From contig JAUCEP010000002.1 in assembly GCA_030348875.1 (NCBI GenBank), positions 1,567,001 through 1,631,000 on the forward strand: a stretch of 64,000 nucleotides of DNA, written 5' to 3'. Under the pieces are notes generated by a model that saw nothing but the letters and a program-made list of their open reading frames with translations, ran no database searches and was not told where the DNA came from. Each line of letters begins with the position of its first letter. The first letter of the stretch is position 1. Positions 35,596 to 45,157 of this stretch are shown here, one piece after another. The DNA is from Ureibacillus composti (GTDB lineage: Bacteria > Bacillota > Bacilli > Bacillales_A > Planococcaceae). A program made the position numbers and the translations under genes.

Positions 35596-36498
35596 ATGAA
35601 TTTTGAACAGTTGGAATACATAAAAGAAGTCATTGAAACGAAATCCATGTCGATCGCTGCTAAAAATCTACATGTTACACAATCTGCAATCAGCCAATCG
35701 ATTTCATTATTAGAAAAGGAATTTGGCGTTCAACTATTTAAACGCTCGCGTAATGGAACAATTCCAACTGAAGAAGGGAAAAACATCATTGCGAAAGTCC
35801 TTGAAATCTTAAAAAAAGCAGATGAATTAAAAGAGGAGGTTCAATCCTTAACTTCTTCTTATACCGGGGAATTAAAAATTGCCACAGTTCCTAGCATATT
35901 TATGACGTATTTACCTAAAGCACTAGCTAAATTTAAAAAGGATTTCCCGCAAATAAAAGTAACGATTACCGAAATGGACAATAAAGATGTAATCGAAGAA
36001 GTGAATCAAAACAAAGTAGATTTAGGCTTAATTGCACTATTTAATACAGTTAAACACACATTTCCAGAACATATAGCTTTTCACTCATTTCAAACTCAAG
36101 GAACCTTTCATGTAATTGTTCCGAAAGATTCTGTATTGGCATTTAGTAAAGAGCTTCAGTTAATGGATATACGAGAGTATCCGTTCGTCATATACGGGAA
36201 AAATTTCTATAACAATCTCATTGAGGATTTCGAAAAACATTATGGCTCATTAAATATCATTTTTAAATCTACAAACTCAGAGGTAATCAAAAAATCTGTA
36301 TCAGAGGGAGTGGGTATTAGTATTCTCTCTAGTTTAATGTTAATAGACGATCCCTATTTGGAAAGTGGGCGAATTATTTCGATCCCCCTTACTGGTAATC
36401 CACTTAATTTTCACCTTTTATTCGGTAGCATCTACTCAAAGAAACGAGGCAAAACCCGACTAATAAAAAAATTCCTCGAATATTTTGAGGGACAATAA
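35596..36498 (+). CDS. LysR-family transcriptional regulator
   Basis: 300-residue LysR regulator. HTH at 1-60: NFEQLEYIKEVIETKSMSIA, AAKNLHVTQSAISQSISLLE, FKRSRNGTIPTEEGK. The C-terminal co-inducer domain spans 88-300. It is divergent from the MFS gene at 34244-35464; the 131 bp between contain AT-rich symmetry (ATTATAATTATTAAT) suited to a T-N11-A site. The last codons EYFEGQ and the TAA stop lie at or in a REP element. Confidence 0.88.
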   Translation: MNFEQLEYIKEVIETKSMSIAAKNLHVTQSAISQSISLLEKEFGVQLFKRSRNGTIPTEEGKNIIAKVLEILKKADELKEEVQSLTSSYTGELKIATVPSIFMTYLPKALAKFKKDFPQIKVTITEMDNKDVIEEVNQNKVDLGLIALFNTVKHTFPEHIAFHSFQTQGTFHVIVPKDSVLAFSKELQLMDIREYPFVIYGKNFYNNLIEDFEKHYGSLNIIFKSTNSEVIKKSVSEGVGISILSSLMLIDDPYLESGRIISIPLTGNPLNFHLLFGSIYSKKRGKTRLIKKFLEYFEGQ

Positions 36499-36518
36499 GG
36501 GACAGGTTCATTGTCCCA
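36488..36518. repeat. REP-like repeat 10, overlapping the LysR stop
   Basis: AGGGACAATAAGGGACAGG-TTCATTGTCCCA. The internal TAA (36496-36498) is the stop codon. Confidence 0.9.
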
Positions 36519-36580
36519 GTTACCATTTTCAATTCAATTATTTGGTTCATTCCTCACTATAGTACGGAAATCAAATTCAA

Positions 36581-36618
36581 AAGGCCTAAGTCTAGTAATT
36601 AAACTGGACTTAGGCCTT
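36581..36618. terminator. Hairpin between convergent LysR and MFS genes
   Basis: AAGGCCTAAGTC pairs with GACTTAGGCCTT; a CTAG/CTGG arm extends the stem. Likely bidirectional. Confidence 0.7.
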
Positions 36619-36636
36619 CTAAATTTGTTCTAAATA

Positions 36637-38031
36637 TCAATTAACTGCTTTAACTTCTTCTTCTTCCTCTCTTCTCTTTTTTGGAACAAGGAATGTGACA
36701 GCAAGGCTAATGACAGCAATTCCAGCCATGATTAGAAAGATGTCATGAATTCCAGTTGCAAGAGAAGCTGAGGTTGGAGTACTGCCTATTTGTTGATTTA
36801 AAAATGAACCTAGTACTGCAACACCTATTGCCTGTCCTAATGTACGTACAAACGTATTGGATGAAGTAGCTGCGCCTCTTAGTTCCCAACCCACAGCTGA
36901 CTGTACAACAATTGTAAAGGTAGTAATGGATAATCCAAAACCTAATCCCATCACAAAGATGATACCTACCATCATCCAAATAGGTGATGAAGTCGTGATC
37001 AAAGGTAAAGTCAATGAAGCTAAAGTTAGCAGACTGATTCCAATAAGTGATACAGGTTTAGGACCTACTTTGATTAAGAATCGACTGCCAATGGTTGCTC
37101 CAAGTGGCCATCCAATCGACATCGGTAATAAAATAAACCCGGAAAAAGTCGCCCCCTGATGGAGGACATTTTGAATCCATAAAGGAATATAAGTGGTTAA
37201 ACCGATTAAAATGATACTCGCCAAAAAAGACACGAGATTCGGTATTAAAATTTCCCGATTTTGAAAAAGTTTGATTGGGATTAGTGGCTCAGGATGCATC
37301 ATTTGGATACGTATAAAAACTCCTATAAACAAAATCACAACAACTAAAAGTACATAGGTCATGACAGAATTCCATTGAAAACTACTCCCTCCTGAAAGAA
37401 GAAGATAGAGTAGGGCGGTTGATCCGATGGTAAACGTAATCGCACCACCATAATCAATTTTTCGTTTTTGTTTTTCAATACGTTCTTCTAGATGTTTTCC
37501 AATAATCCATATGGCGATCAGCCCAAAAGGAAGGTTAAGGAAAAAGATCCAATGCCAACTAACAAAATCGACTAAAAAACCTCCAACTAATGGTCCAAAG
37601 AGGCCAGCTATTCCCCAGACTGAACTAAAAAGTCCTTGCACTTTCGCACGTTGCTCGAAGGTGAAAATATCTCCAATGATCGTAAAGGTAATCGGAATAA
37701 CAGCGCCAGCGCCAATCCCTTGAATCCCTCGAAATACAATTAATTGTCCCATACTTTGTGAAAGACCGCATAGCATGGACCCAATCAAGAATAAGGAAGT
37801 CCCGATAATAAAGATTTTTTTGCGGCCAAAAAGGTCTGCCAATTTCCCAAAAATAGGGGTAGTGACAGCAGAAGTTAGTAAGTAAATCGCAAACACCCAA
37901 CCTATAAGTTCAATTCCACCTAGTTTATTAACAATTGCGGGTGTTGCTGTGCTTACAATCGTTCCTTCTATTGCAGATAAGAAAGTGGCCACCATTAAAG
38001 CACTAGTTATTTTCCGTTGATATGCATTCAT
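36637..38031 (-). CDS. MFS multidrug transporter, EmrB/QacA (DHA2) type
   Basis: 464 residues from ATG 38031 (TAAGGAGTAAAAAA before it). An upstream frame adding DEEPVPMSLRSKK reads through a REP element and is artificial. Fourteen hydrophobic segments are apparent. Motif A GKLADLFGRRKIFIIG and motif C-like GLFGPLVGGFLVDF mark a DHA2 drug exporter. The C-terminus is charged (KKRREEEEEVKAVN). It may confer resistance to cationic drugs, not shown. Confidence 0.88.
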   Translation of the reverse strand: MNAYQRKITSALMVATFLSAIEGTIVSTATPAIVNKLGGIELIGWVFAIYLLTSAVTTPIFGKLADLFGRKKIFIIGTSLFLIGSMLCGLSQSMGQLIVFRGIQGIGAGAVIPITFTIIGDIFTFEQRAKVQGLFSSVWGIAGLFGPLVGGFLVDFVSWHWIFFLNLPFGLIAIWIIGKHLEERIEKQKRKIDYGGAITFTIGSTALLYLLLSGGSSFQWNSVMTYVLLVVVILFIGVFIRIQMMHPEPLIPIKLFQNREILIPNLVSFLASIILIGLTTYIPLWIQNVLHQGATFSGFILLPMSIGWPLGATIGSRFLIKVGPKPVSLIGISLLTLASLTLPLITTSSPIWMMVGIIFVMGLGFGLSITTFTIVVQSAVGWELRGAATSSNTFVRTLGQAIGVAVLGSFLNQQIGSTPTSASLATGIHDIFLIMAGIAVISLAVTFLVPKKRREEEEEVKAVN

Positions 38032-38042
38032 TTTTTTACTCC

Positions 38043-38073
38043 TTAGGGACATAGGGACAGGTTCCTCGTCCAA
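38043..38073. repeat. REP-like repeat 11
   Basis: TAGGGACATAGGGACAGG-TTCCTCGTCC. It lies just upstream of the MFS gene RBS and creates a false N-terminal extension. Confidence 0.88.
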
Positions 38074-38233
38074 TTTTTTACAATAAGAAATAATATACAG
38101 TTATTGAACTAAAGTCTATATAAATGAAGAAACTTTTTTAACTTAATCGTAAAAATATAAAGATTTCTTAAAAGATGTAAATATTCATGACAAAACCACC
38201 ATATCAAAAAAAGTGGAAATTTTCCTTTCATAC

Positions 38234-38268
38234 AAAAAAAGCAAACACAATAGTGTGCTTGCTTTTTC
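38234..38268. terminator. AAAAAGCAA/TTGCTTTTT bidirectional terminator
   Basis: AAAAAGCAAACACA pairs with TGTGCTTGCTTTTT. It is well placed to end the small minus-strand gene at 38311-38436. Confidence 0.7.
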
Positions 38269-38310
38269 AATGCAATATGGAAATAGATCATATCTAGAAT
38301 CTCAAATAGC

Positions 38311-38436
38311 TTAAGCAAAAATTGGCATTCTGAAACGGATTGCTGACTTTAATGTATACTCCACTCTTTTAATCAAGAAAGAAACTTTAAAAGCCATGAC
38401 AGTGAATGCTGATAATAAGCTAATGAGTATTTTCAA
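38311..38436 (-). CDS. Predicted 41-residue small membrane/basic peptide
   Basis: Minus-strand TTG 38436 with GGAGGG eight bases upstream. Product: a hydrophobic start KILISLLSAFTVMAFKVSFL followed by a basic amphipathic tail IKRVEYTLKSAIRFRMPIFA. A terminator hairpin follows at 38234-38268. One short TM span with a cationic end is typical of small membrane proteins and some toxins, but no family is recognised. The call rests on RBS, frame and terminator. Confidence 0.45.
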   Translation of the reverse strand: MKILISLLSAFTVMAFKVSFLIKRVEYTLKSAIRFRMPIFA

Positions 38437-38606
38437 TATAAATCCCTCCACATTGTAATTTAGTGTTTATATAACACTGGTGATAGTATTTATTAAAACA
38501 CAAAATCTATTCGTCACGGTCAATAATTCGCTTTCGATCTTAGATGAATAATACAAAAAAATTTGATTTAACGTTGCAGGTACAGGATGATTTTGTATAT
38601 ACTTTA

Positions 38607-38628
38607 TTCATCAAAATAATTTGATGAA
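38607..38628. promoter_or_regulatory. ArsR operator upstream of arsR
   Basis: TTCATCAAA-ATAA-TTTGATGAA, a palindrome with nine-base arms 12 bp upstream of the regulator gene. ArsR/SmtB repressors bind ATCAAA-type dyads. Confidence 0.75.
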
Positions 38629-38640
38629 GGGAATAAGTTT

Positions 38641-38955
38641 ATGAATTTGATGACAAATCAATTTGATCAATATGAAAAGAAATTCAAAGCTTTAGCAGAT
38701 CAAAAACGATTAGAAATCATGTATGTACTTTGTCAGAAGGGTCAAACTTGTGTATGCGATTTAACGGAAACTTTTGGTATGACTCAATCAAAACTTTCAT
38801 ATCATCTAAAAATTTTATTAGATGCAAAGCTAATTACCAAGGAAACAAAAGGTACTTGGAGTTATTATGATTTAAATGATGAGGAAGTAAACAACCTATT
38901 ATCTGAAGAACTTTGTTGTGTATTTAGAAAAACTGGAAGAGGTAGCTGCTGCTAA
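38641..38955 (+). CDS. arsR: ArsR-type arsenical repressor
   Basis: 104-residue winged-helix metalloregulator of the SmtB/ArsR family. KALADQKRLEIMYVLCQKGQ, TCVCDLTETFGMTQSKLSYHL form the HTH, with the CVCDL arsenic-binding Cys pair. The C-terminal tail ELCCVFRKTGRGSCC has a further Cys group, a feature of some ArsR proteins that bind As(III) at the C-terminus. Autoregulated through the palindrome at 38607-38628. It leads the arsR-(arsI)-arsB-arsC operon; a second dyad lies at 38971. Confidence 0.9.
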   Translation: MNLMTNQFDQYEKKFKALADQKRLEIMYVLCQKGQTCVCDLTETFGMTQSKLSYHLKILLDAKLITKETKGTWSYYDLNDEEVNNLLSEELCCVFRKTGRGSCC

Positions 38956-38970
38956 TTTTTTTATCCACTA

Positions 38971-38988
38971 AATCAAATTTTTTTGATT
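38971..38988. promoter_or_regulatory. Second ArsR-like operator before the arsI remnant
   Basis: AATCAAATTT-TTTTGATT, an A/T dyad with ATCAAA/TTTGAT arms between arsR and the arsI remnant. It could reduce read-through or form a second promoter. Confidence 0.6.
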
Positions 38989-39006
38989 AAACGACGGGAA
39001 TAATTC

Positions 39007-39411
39007 ATGAAATATGTTCACGTTGGTATTAATGTTACGAATTTAGAAAAGACGATTGAGTTTTACGAGAAGGTATTTGGTGTTTCACCAGTCTAAGTAA
39101 AAGCTGATTATGCCAAATTTTTACTAGAAACTCCGGTGCTGAACTTCCCTATATGTTCGAGATGAAGTGAAGGAAAATCAAGTCAACCATTTCGGTTTTC
39201 AAGTTGAAGCGGGCGAAGAAATTACTGCTCATAAAGAAAGACTAAAAAAAGAAGAATTTTTTGCACGTGATGAAATGAATACAACATGTTGTTATGATGT
39301 CCAAGATAAATTTGGGGTAACAGATCCAGATGGTAATGAGTGGGAGTTTTCTATACAAAGGCGAATAGTGATGTCCAAAAAATAGAATCCACTTCTTGTT
39401 GTGGCTCCTAA
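39007..39411 (+). pseudogene. arsI: Decayed arsI (C-As lyase, glyoxalase/vicinal-oxygen-chelate family)
   Basis: From ATG 39007 the protein reads MKYVHVGINVTNLEKTIEFY, EKVFGVSPV, then stops (TAA 39094). The remainder continues in other frames: YAKFLLETP, then VRDEVKENQVNHFGFQVEAG, RDEMNTTCCYDVQDKFGVTD, PDGNEWEF and in a third frame YTKANSDVQKIESTSCCGS ending at 39411. These are the conserved parts of ArsI, which cleaves methyl-As(III) and phenyl-As(III). At least one nonsense codon and two frameshifts are visible, so it is inactive. Confidence 0.85.
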
Positions 39412-39472
39412 TAGGGAAACAAGCAATCAATAATAAGTGTAAGCAAGGTGTAAATAATGGAGGTTTAATTTA

Positions 39473-40768
39473 GTGATATTAGCAATAGTAGCAACAATAA
39501 TTTTTTTAGCAACACTACTTCTCGTAATTTGGCAGCCAAAAGGATTGAATATTGGCTGGAGTGCATGTGGTGGGGCTGTCCTAGCTTTATTATTTGGGGT
39601 AGTTGGATTTAATGATGTACTTGAAGTGATTGGAATTACCTGGAATGCCACATTATCATTTGTAGCCATCATCCTAATTTCATTGATTTTAGATGAGATT
39701 GGCTTATTTGAATGGGCAGCGCTTCATATGGCCAGAGCAGCTAGGGGACATGGGATTAAAATGTTTATCTATGTCAGTATTTTAGGTGCAATTGTTGCCG
39801 CATTATTCGCAAATGATGGTGCTGCCTTAATTTTGACACCTATTGTTTTAGCAATGGTTCGTAATTTGCAATTTAAAGAAAAAATGATTTTCCCTTTTAT
39901 TATGGCAAGTGGGTTTATTGCCGATACCACATCTCTACCATTTGTAGTAAGTAACTTAGTGAACATTGTATCGGCAGATTTTTTTGATATCGGATTTGTC
40001 GAGTATGCCTCAAGAATGATTCTACCGAATATTTTTTCTTTAGTAGCAACAATTACTGTTTTATTAATTTATTTCAGAAAAAGTATCCCGCGTACATACG
40101 ATTTATCGAAATTAAGAAAACCGGAAGAAGCCATTAAGGACATCAAAATGTTCCGACTTTCCTGGTATGTTCTTGGAATATTATTGATTGGCTATTTTTC
40201 GAGTGAATTCACTCAAATCCCTGTTTCACTTGTTGCGGGGGTCATTGCCATCTTCTTTTTATTAATGGGCAGAAGAAGTCAGGCAGTGAATACAAAAACA
40301 GTCGTCAAAGGTGCGCCGTGGAATATTGTCTTATTCTCAATAGGGATGTATGTGGTCGTATACGGTTTAGGCAATGCTTGGTTAACTGAGTCGTTAGCTA
40401 GTGTCATACAATCTACTGCAGAACAAGGTTTATTTGTTTCAACAATAGGTATGGGCTTTATTGCAGCTTTCTTATCGTCGTTAATGAATAATATGCCAAC
40501 TGTTATGATCGATGCATTAGCTATTGCTGAAACTAATACATCGGGTACTATTCGAGAAGCTCTAATTTATGCAAATATAATTGGTTCCGACTTAGGTCCG
40601 AAAATTACACCGATTGGATCGTTAGCAACATTAGTGTGGCTCCATGTTTTATCGTTAAAAGGAGTTAAAATCTCTTGGGGAACATACTTCAAAACAGGAA
40701 TTGTCTTAACCATCCCAATACTATTTATTACCTTAATAGGTTTATATATTTCTTTAATCATGAACTAA
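39473..40768 (+). CDS. arsB: Arsenical efflux permease ArsB
   Basis: Membrane As(III)/Sb(III)-proton antiporter of 431 residues with 10-12 hydrophobic segments. Start GTG 39473 with GGAGG 10 bases upstream. ArsB/NhaD blocks: [60 protein letters not shown], and [20 protein letters not shown], a conserved substrate region. It exports the arsenite produced by ArsC, which follows 13 bp later. The decayed arsI precedes. A paralogue of the same fold lies at 43814. Confidence 0.94.
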   Translation: MILAIVATIIFLATLLLVIWQPKGLNIGWSACGGAVLALLFGVVGFNDVLEVIGITWNATLSFVAIILISLILDEIGLFEWAALHMARAARGHGIKMFIYVSILGAIVAALFANDGAALILTPIVLAMVRNLQFKEKMIFPFIMASGFIADTTSLPFVVSNLVNIVSADFFDIGFVEYASRMILPNIFSLVATITVLLIYFRKSIPRTYDLSKLRKPEEAIKDIKMFRLSWYVLGILLIGYFSSEFTQIPVSLVAGVIAIFFLLMGRRSQAVNTKTVVKGAPWNIVLFSIGMYVVVYGLGNAWLTESLASVIQSTAEQGLFVSTIGMGFIAAFLSSLMNNMPTVMIDALAIAETNTSGTIREALIYANIIGSDLGPKITPIGSLATLVWLHVLSLKGVKISWGTYFKTGIVLTIPILFITLIGLYISLIMN

Positions 40769-40781
40769 AAGGAGATTAACC

Positions 40782-41183
40782 ATGGCTCAAAAAGCAATTT
40801 ACTTCTTATGTACAGGAAACTCTTGCAGAAGCCAAATGGCAGAAGGTTGGGCAAAAAAATATCTAGGTGAAGATTGGAACGTTTACAGTGCTGGTATAGA
40901 AGCACATGGATTGAATCCCAACGCCGTAAAAGCTATGAAAGAAGCTGGTATTGATATTTCTGGACAATCATCAGATATTATCAATCCTGAGATTCTAAAT
41001 AATGCAGATTTGGTTGTTACTTTATGTGGCGATGCTGCTGATAAATGTCCAATCACACCGTCACACGTTAAACGGGAACACTGGGGATTTGATGACCCAG
41101 CTGGAAAAGCATGGACGGAATTTCAGCGTGTTCGTGATGAAATTGGTGAACGAATTAAGCAATTTAGTAAAACTGGGAAATAA
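40782..41183 (+). CDS. arsC: Arsenate reductase, thioredoxin-coupled
   Basis: 133-residue low-molecular-weight phosphatase-fold arsenate reductase. The P-loop is [16 protein letters not shown] with nucleophile Cys10, and the redox pair is [12 protein letters not shown] (Cys82 and Cys89), as in S. aureus pI258 and B. subtilis ArsC. It reduces arsenate to arsenite using thioredoxin; ArsB then exports it. It ends the ars operon, with a terminator at 41271. AAGGAGATTAACC precedes the ATG. Confidence 0.97.
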   Translation: MAQKAIYFLCTGNSCRSQMAEGWAKKYLGEDWNVYSAGIEAHGLNPNAVKAMKEAGIDISGQSSDIINPEILNNADLVVTLCGDAADKCPITPSHVKREHWGFDDPAGKAWTEFQRVRDEIGERIKQFSKTGK

Positions 41184-41270
41184 GAAAACTGCATTAAACA
41201 GATAATGCTCAGTCATAATAATGACGTTGTTACCTCAACAATCGCCGTTTTAATTGAATATCCAAAAGTA

Positions 41271-41304
41271 AAAGCTGATTTCAAAATAGAAATCGGCTTT
41301 TTAT
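41271..41304 (+). terminator. Terminator of the ars operon
   Basis: AAAGCTGATTTC/GAAATCGGCTTT hairpin with a TTTATTT tail. Confidence 0.8.
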
Positions 41305-41772
41305 TTCGCTAAGGCATCATATATTTGAAGTTATTCCCTGTTTTTCTATTAATAATCTATTAATAATCTATATACTATTTTAATAATTTACATTTAGTTT
41401 TCTTATTTGTAATGGGAAATTGGACGTTTTTTATTCAAATTCTAAGTGAAAGGTAGACAATGGAAATACCTAGAGAGTCTTAAATGGAAGCGCAATCATT
41501 TTTTGGAATAGGATTATTTGGGCAACTATATAAAGATTTCACTTATTGCAAAATTCTACAAATACGTAAGAGAACCGTCATTTTTCTTAAATGGACTAAC
41601 ATAAAGCGGTAATAAAACTTTGCTATATTTTAGACAGGCAAATGATGGTACTGCCAAAAAATATGGGTAAACACTCTTACTCAAGCTAATCGAGAGGTGA
41701 AACGTTCAATAACGGAATTTATGAAAAATCCATCCTATCAGTAGAAAAATACGAACTAGGAGAGATAAAGTA
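41305..41772 (+). other. Long AT-rich upstream region of the acidic surface protein
   Basis: Apart from the RBS CTAGGAGAGATAAAG, no gene or convincing promoter is visible. A possible short hairpin CAGGCAA…TTGCC-like segment lies near 41635-41670 but is too weak to call. Confidence 0.4.
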
Positions 41773-43308
41773 ATGAATAAAAAACAAATAAACTCAAACA
41801 AAACAAATAAAAATTTAACGAAGAAAGTAGCACCGCTAGTGATGTCGACATCAATGATTGCGGCAACTTTTTTAGCAGCTGGTGCACCTATTTCTGCAGC
41901 AGAGCTTGATTCAAAGGTGAATCCGGAAGTGATCGAACATGTGAAAAATCATGGTCAGGAAGTATCAGCATTAGCAAAAAGTCTACCAGGTTCGCCTGAA
42001 AAAGGGAAACTTGTTAGCGCACTGGCTAAAGATAAATCTGGTACTGCTAATGATTATTTAAATAATCAGGATGATCAAGGTGATATAGATGAAACAAATA
42101 ATGATGAGCAACTAGAAAGTGAAGTAAGTGAAGCTCCGTCAGCAACTGAAAACAATACAACTGTGGAAACAGAAGTACCAACTACTGAAGAAGGCCAAGT
42201 AGAAGAGGATAAAGCAGCTGAAGAAGTTGTGGTAGAAGAAGAGCCAACAGCCCCAGTAACTGAAGACGATACAATTGTGGAAACAGAAGAACCAACTGCT
42301 GAAGAAGGCCAAGTAGAAGAGGATGCAGCAGCTGAAGAAGTAGAAGCAGAAGAAGAGCCAGCAGTCCCAGTAACTGAAGACGATACAACTGTGGAAACAG
42401 AAGAACCAACTGCTGAAGAAGGCCAAGTAGTAGAGGATAAAGCAGCTGAAGAAGTAGTGGCAGAAGAAGAGCCAGCAGCTCCAGTAACTGAAGACGGTAC
42501 AACTGTGGAAACAGAAGAACCAACAGCTGAAGAAGCACCAGCTGTCCCAACATCTGAAAATGGCCAAGTAGATGAAGATTCATCAGCAGCTGAAGAGGAA
42601 GCATTTAGTACATGGTTAGATGATAGTTATCTATTCATCGGTAATAGCTACCAAAGTGTTATTAAATATTATCAATCTATTATTGAACAATATTTAGGGT
42701 TAGATTCTACTCAAACAAGTGAAGAATCTGAAAACGCTCCTGAGAATGATGTAGTATTGGATGAATCTGCTGATGCTGGTAAAACAGAAACATCAGAAGT
42801 TATCCCTGTTGATAACGAAAATACAGATTTAACAAAGGATCCTAATGTTAATCCAGAAAACCCGGTTGAAGAACCAACAGTTCCAACAACTGAAGAAGGC
42901 CAAGTAGCTGAAGGTACAGAATCTGTTGAAGTAGTGGCAGAAGAAGAACTAGCAGCGCCAGTAGCTGAAGAGGTAACGGAAGCCCCAACAGCCCCAGTCG
43001 CTGAAGAGGAAACTGAAGAAATTACAGCCCCAACAACTGAAGAAGGCCAAGTAGAAGAGGGTACAAAAGCAGTTGAGGAAGAAGTAACTGAAGAAACAGA
43101 AGCAACAGAAGAAACAGCAACTGAGGAAGAAGCAGTAGAAGAGCCAACAGCTCCAACAACTGAAGAAAGCCAAGTAGATGAAAGTACACCAGCAGCGGAG
43201 GAAACAAAACAAAATGAATCCGACAAAATCGCTTTAAAAGATAAAGTATTTGGATACTATCAAAACCTAGTATCTTCACTTTCTAACCTTTTAAGCTTCT
43301 TAAAATAA
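41773..43308 (+). CDS. Acidic repeat-rich secreted surface protein
   Basis: 511 residues. Signal peptide: NLTKKVAPLVMSTSMIAATF with cleavage near SAA-ELD. Residues 125-266 hold a 38-residue tandem repeat starting at 131, 169, 207 and 245 (VETEEPTAEEGQV … EEEPAAPVTEDDT), encoded by 114-bp DNA repeats. It is very Glu/Thr/Pro/Val-rich and acidic. Two aromatic-rich segments interrupt it: DSYLFIGNSYQSVIKYYQSI near 285-305 and the C-terminal LKDKVFGYYQNLVSSLSNLL. No wall anchor (LPxTG or SLH) is seen. The function is unknown; a cation-binding or biofilm matrix role is speculation. The family is not recognised. Confidence 0.8.
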   Translation: MNKKQINSNKTNKNLTKKVAPLVMSTSMIAATFLAAGAPISAAELDSKVNPEVIEHVKNHGQEVSALAKSLPGSPEKGKLVSALAKDKSGTANDYLNNQDDQGDIDETNNDEQLESEVSEAPSATENNTTVETEVPTTEEGQVEEDKAAEEVVVEEEPTAPVTEDDTIVETEEPTAEEGQVEEDAAAEEVEAEEEPAVPVTEDDTTVETEEPTAEEGQVVEDKAAEEVVAEEEPAAPVTEDGTTVETEEPTAEEAPAVPTSENGQVDEDSSAAEEEAFSTWLDDSYLFIGNSYQSVIKYYQSIIEQYLGLDSTQTSEESENAPENDVVLDESADAGKTETSEVIPVDNENTDLTKDPNVNPENPVEEPTVPTTEEGQVAEGTESVEVVAEEELAAPVAEEVTEAPTAPVAEEETEEITAPTTEEGQVEEGTKAVEEEVTEETEATEETATEEEAVEEPTAPTTEESQVDESTPAAEETKQNESDKIALKDKVFGYYQNLVSSLSNLLSFLK

Positions 43309-43366
43309 GAAAGACTCTTTAGCATTATTAATCTAGTACAAAGAGTTAAATAGAATAAAAGTGGAA

Positions 43367-43510
<144 letters not shown>

Positions 43511-43565
43511 TTTTTTAACCTCTACAAAGCCTCTATTATGGAACTAAGATTGTCCAGATTATATG

Positions 43566-43601
43566 AAAAAGGGAGCCTACAAAATTGTAGACTCCTTTTT
43601 T
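43566..43601 (+). terminator. Terminator of the GNAT remnant region
   Basis: AAAAAGGGAG-C-CTAC…GTAG-A-CTCCTTTTTT. A 71-codon frame over 43538-43753 crosses this hairpin; its second half WAKLLKAELEMSGCLLELF may be a degenerate gene tail. Nothing else is supported to 43813. Confidence 0.75.
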
Positions 43602-43813
43602 GGGTTGATCATAATTACTTGTTGAATCGAAAATCACCTTATTCTTTTTATTGGGCAAAGCTTCTAAAAGCCGAACTTGAGATGTCTGGTTGTTTACTAG
43701 AATTATTTTCGATTAAAGGTAGCGAGGATGTTTTATCGGATAAGTTGAAGTAGTATTAGAACAATTAACTTGAACAATCATATATTAAGTTGTGTAGTGC
43801 ATCTTTAGTTGTC

Positions 43814-45157
43814 TTAATAAAAGATCCATGTAACCCAATAAAATAAAACGACTAATGTAAAAATAACGGTAGGTGGAATCACAACGATGGTTACTTTGAT
43901 ATAGTCCCACCATGTCACCCTTACCTTTCCGTTTCTAACGATGTGCATCCACATGAGTGTGGCAAGCGTACCCATAGGAAGTAATAATGCACCCATGTCA
44001 CTTCCAATTACGTTAGCCAAATAGGCAACTTTCAATTCAATAGCGTCAAGAGGCATATTTGTTAGTGTAGTTGTTCCAATCATAAGCGCGGGATGGTTGT
44101 TAAAAATATTAGATAGAACGGTAAGTAGGACACCCATTAAAACACTAGTGTTTAGCAAGTTGTCACTTACCATTGGACTCATCACATGAATTAACCAGTC
44201 TGATAATCCGATATTATTGAGTCCATAAATAATTACATACATACTAAAGGCAAATACAATAATATACCAAGGTGTTTTTTTGAGCATATCACCTGGAGGT
44301 ATTTTTAAATAAGCCCATCTCCAACCTAATAAAACGAGTGATCCAAGGATTGCCATGGTTGAAATGGGAAGTCCTAAATAAGAGGCAATGAAGAGACTAC
44401 AACGAACCCCCAAAACAAAAAGGAGTACGTTTCTCATAAATCGAGTACGATCTTTCGCAGAATTTCCAAAAGCTGTTTGATTGATGGGATGGTAAGAAGG
44501 AAGAGTCATCCCTGTTACATTTGTAGGAACAGTCTTTGGTAAGGTTTTTCTGAAATATAAAAATAGTAAGCAAACTAGTAATAATAAACCGAGTGTTGCA
44601 GGGACAAACATCATTGCTGTTTGTGAATATAAACTCATATCCACAATTTTTAATGAAATAAGATTAACGATGTTACTTACACCAATTGGAGCGCTGGACG
44701 CTGTTGCAATTAACCCGCCCGATAATAGATAGGGGATTTTTTGATGATTTTTTAAGCCCATATTGTTTAATAGCATAATGAGGATTGGTATAGCAATTAA
44801 AATACTTCCGTCATTGTTGAAAAAGAGGGTCATGAAAAAGCATAAAAGGTTGACATACCAAAATAATCGAATACCAGACCCTTTTGCTTTTTCGGCAAGC
44901 TTCTCTGCTACCCAGTTAAAGAACCCAAAGCTTTCTAACACAATGGCCATGGCAATTGTAGCAATAATCGTAATCGCAGCATCACTGATGGTTTGAGTAA
45001 TCGTGAGGAGATCTTGCATTGATACACTGCCAAAAAGTATTATAATAATCGCACCGGCTGTAGCAGGGATTGCTTCGTTCATATTTCTAGGCCGCCATAG
45101 AATGAAACCTAGAGTAACCAAAAAGGTGAGAATGGTTATTATCGCTATTGGTTGCAT
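43814..45157 (-). CDS. ArsB/NhaD-superfamily permease (YdfA/YwrK-like)
   Basis: 447 residues from ATG 45157 (AGGAGAAAATTCT before; an upstream start adds nine residues). Twelve or so hydrophobic segments. Conserved ArsB-type blocks: FFNNDGSILIAIPILIMLLN, ATASSAPIGVSNIVNLISLK, and LANVIGSDMGALLLPMGTLA near the C-terminus. It is a distant paralogue of the ArsB at 39473 and may export an anion or metalloid; it is not linked to arsR. A strong hairpin at 45385 lies upstream. Confidence 0.87.
   Translation of the reverse strand: MQPIAIITILTFLVTLGFILWRPRNMNEAIPATAGAIIIILFGSVSMQDLLTITQTISDAAITIIATIAMAIVLESFGFFNWVAEKLAEKAKGSGIRLFWYVNLLCFFMTLFFNNDGSILIAIPILIMLLNNMGLKNHQKIPYLLSGGLIATASSAPIGVSNIVNLISLKIVDMSLYSQTAMMFVPATLGLLLLVCLLFLYFRKTLPKTVPTNVTGMTLPSYHPINQTAFGNSAKDRTRFMRNVLLFVLGVRCSLFIASYLGLPISTMAILGSLVLLGWRWAYLKIPPGDMLKKTPWYIIVFAFSMYVIIYGLNNIGLSDWLIHVMSPMVSDNLLNTSVLMGVLLTVLSNIFNNHPALMIGTTTLTNMPLDAIELKVAYLANVIGSDMGALLLPMGTLATLMWMHIVRNGKVRVTWWDYIKVTIVVIPPTVIFTLVVLFYWVTWIFY

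Noticed and set aside
38031..38073. N-terminal extension of the EmrB-like gene
   Set aside because: Codons come from a REP element; ATG 38031 has its own AAGGAGT.
41630..41772. Riboswitch before the acidic protein
   Set aside because: A CAGGCAAATG segment resembled part of GEMM, but the GACGCAAAG core and P1 pairing are absent.
42139..42604. Two minus-strand Leu/Phe-rich frames opposite the acidic protein
   Set aside because: They are shadows of the GAA/GAG repeat coding strand and have no start signals.
43538..43753. 71-codon frame crossing a terminator
   Set aside because: It contains the hairpin at 43566-43601 and no RBS; the C-terminal part may be a gene relic but is not assignable.
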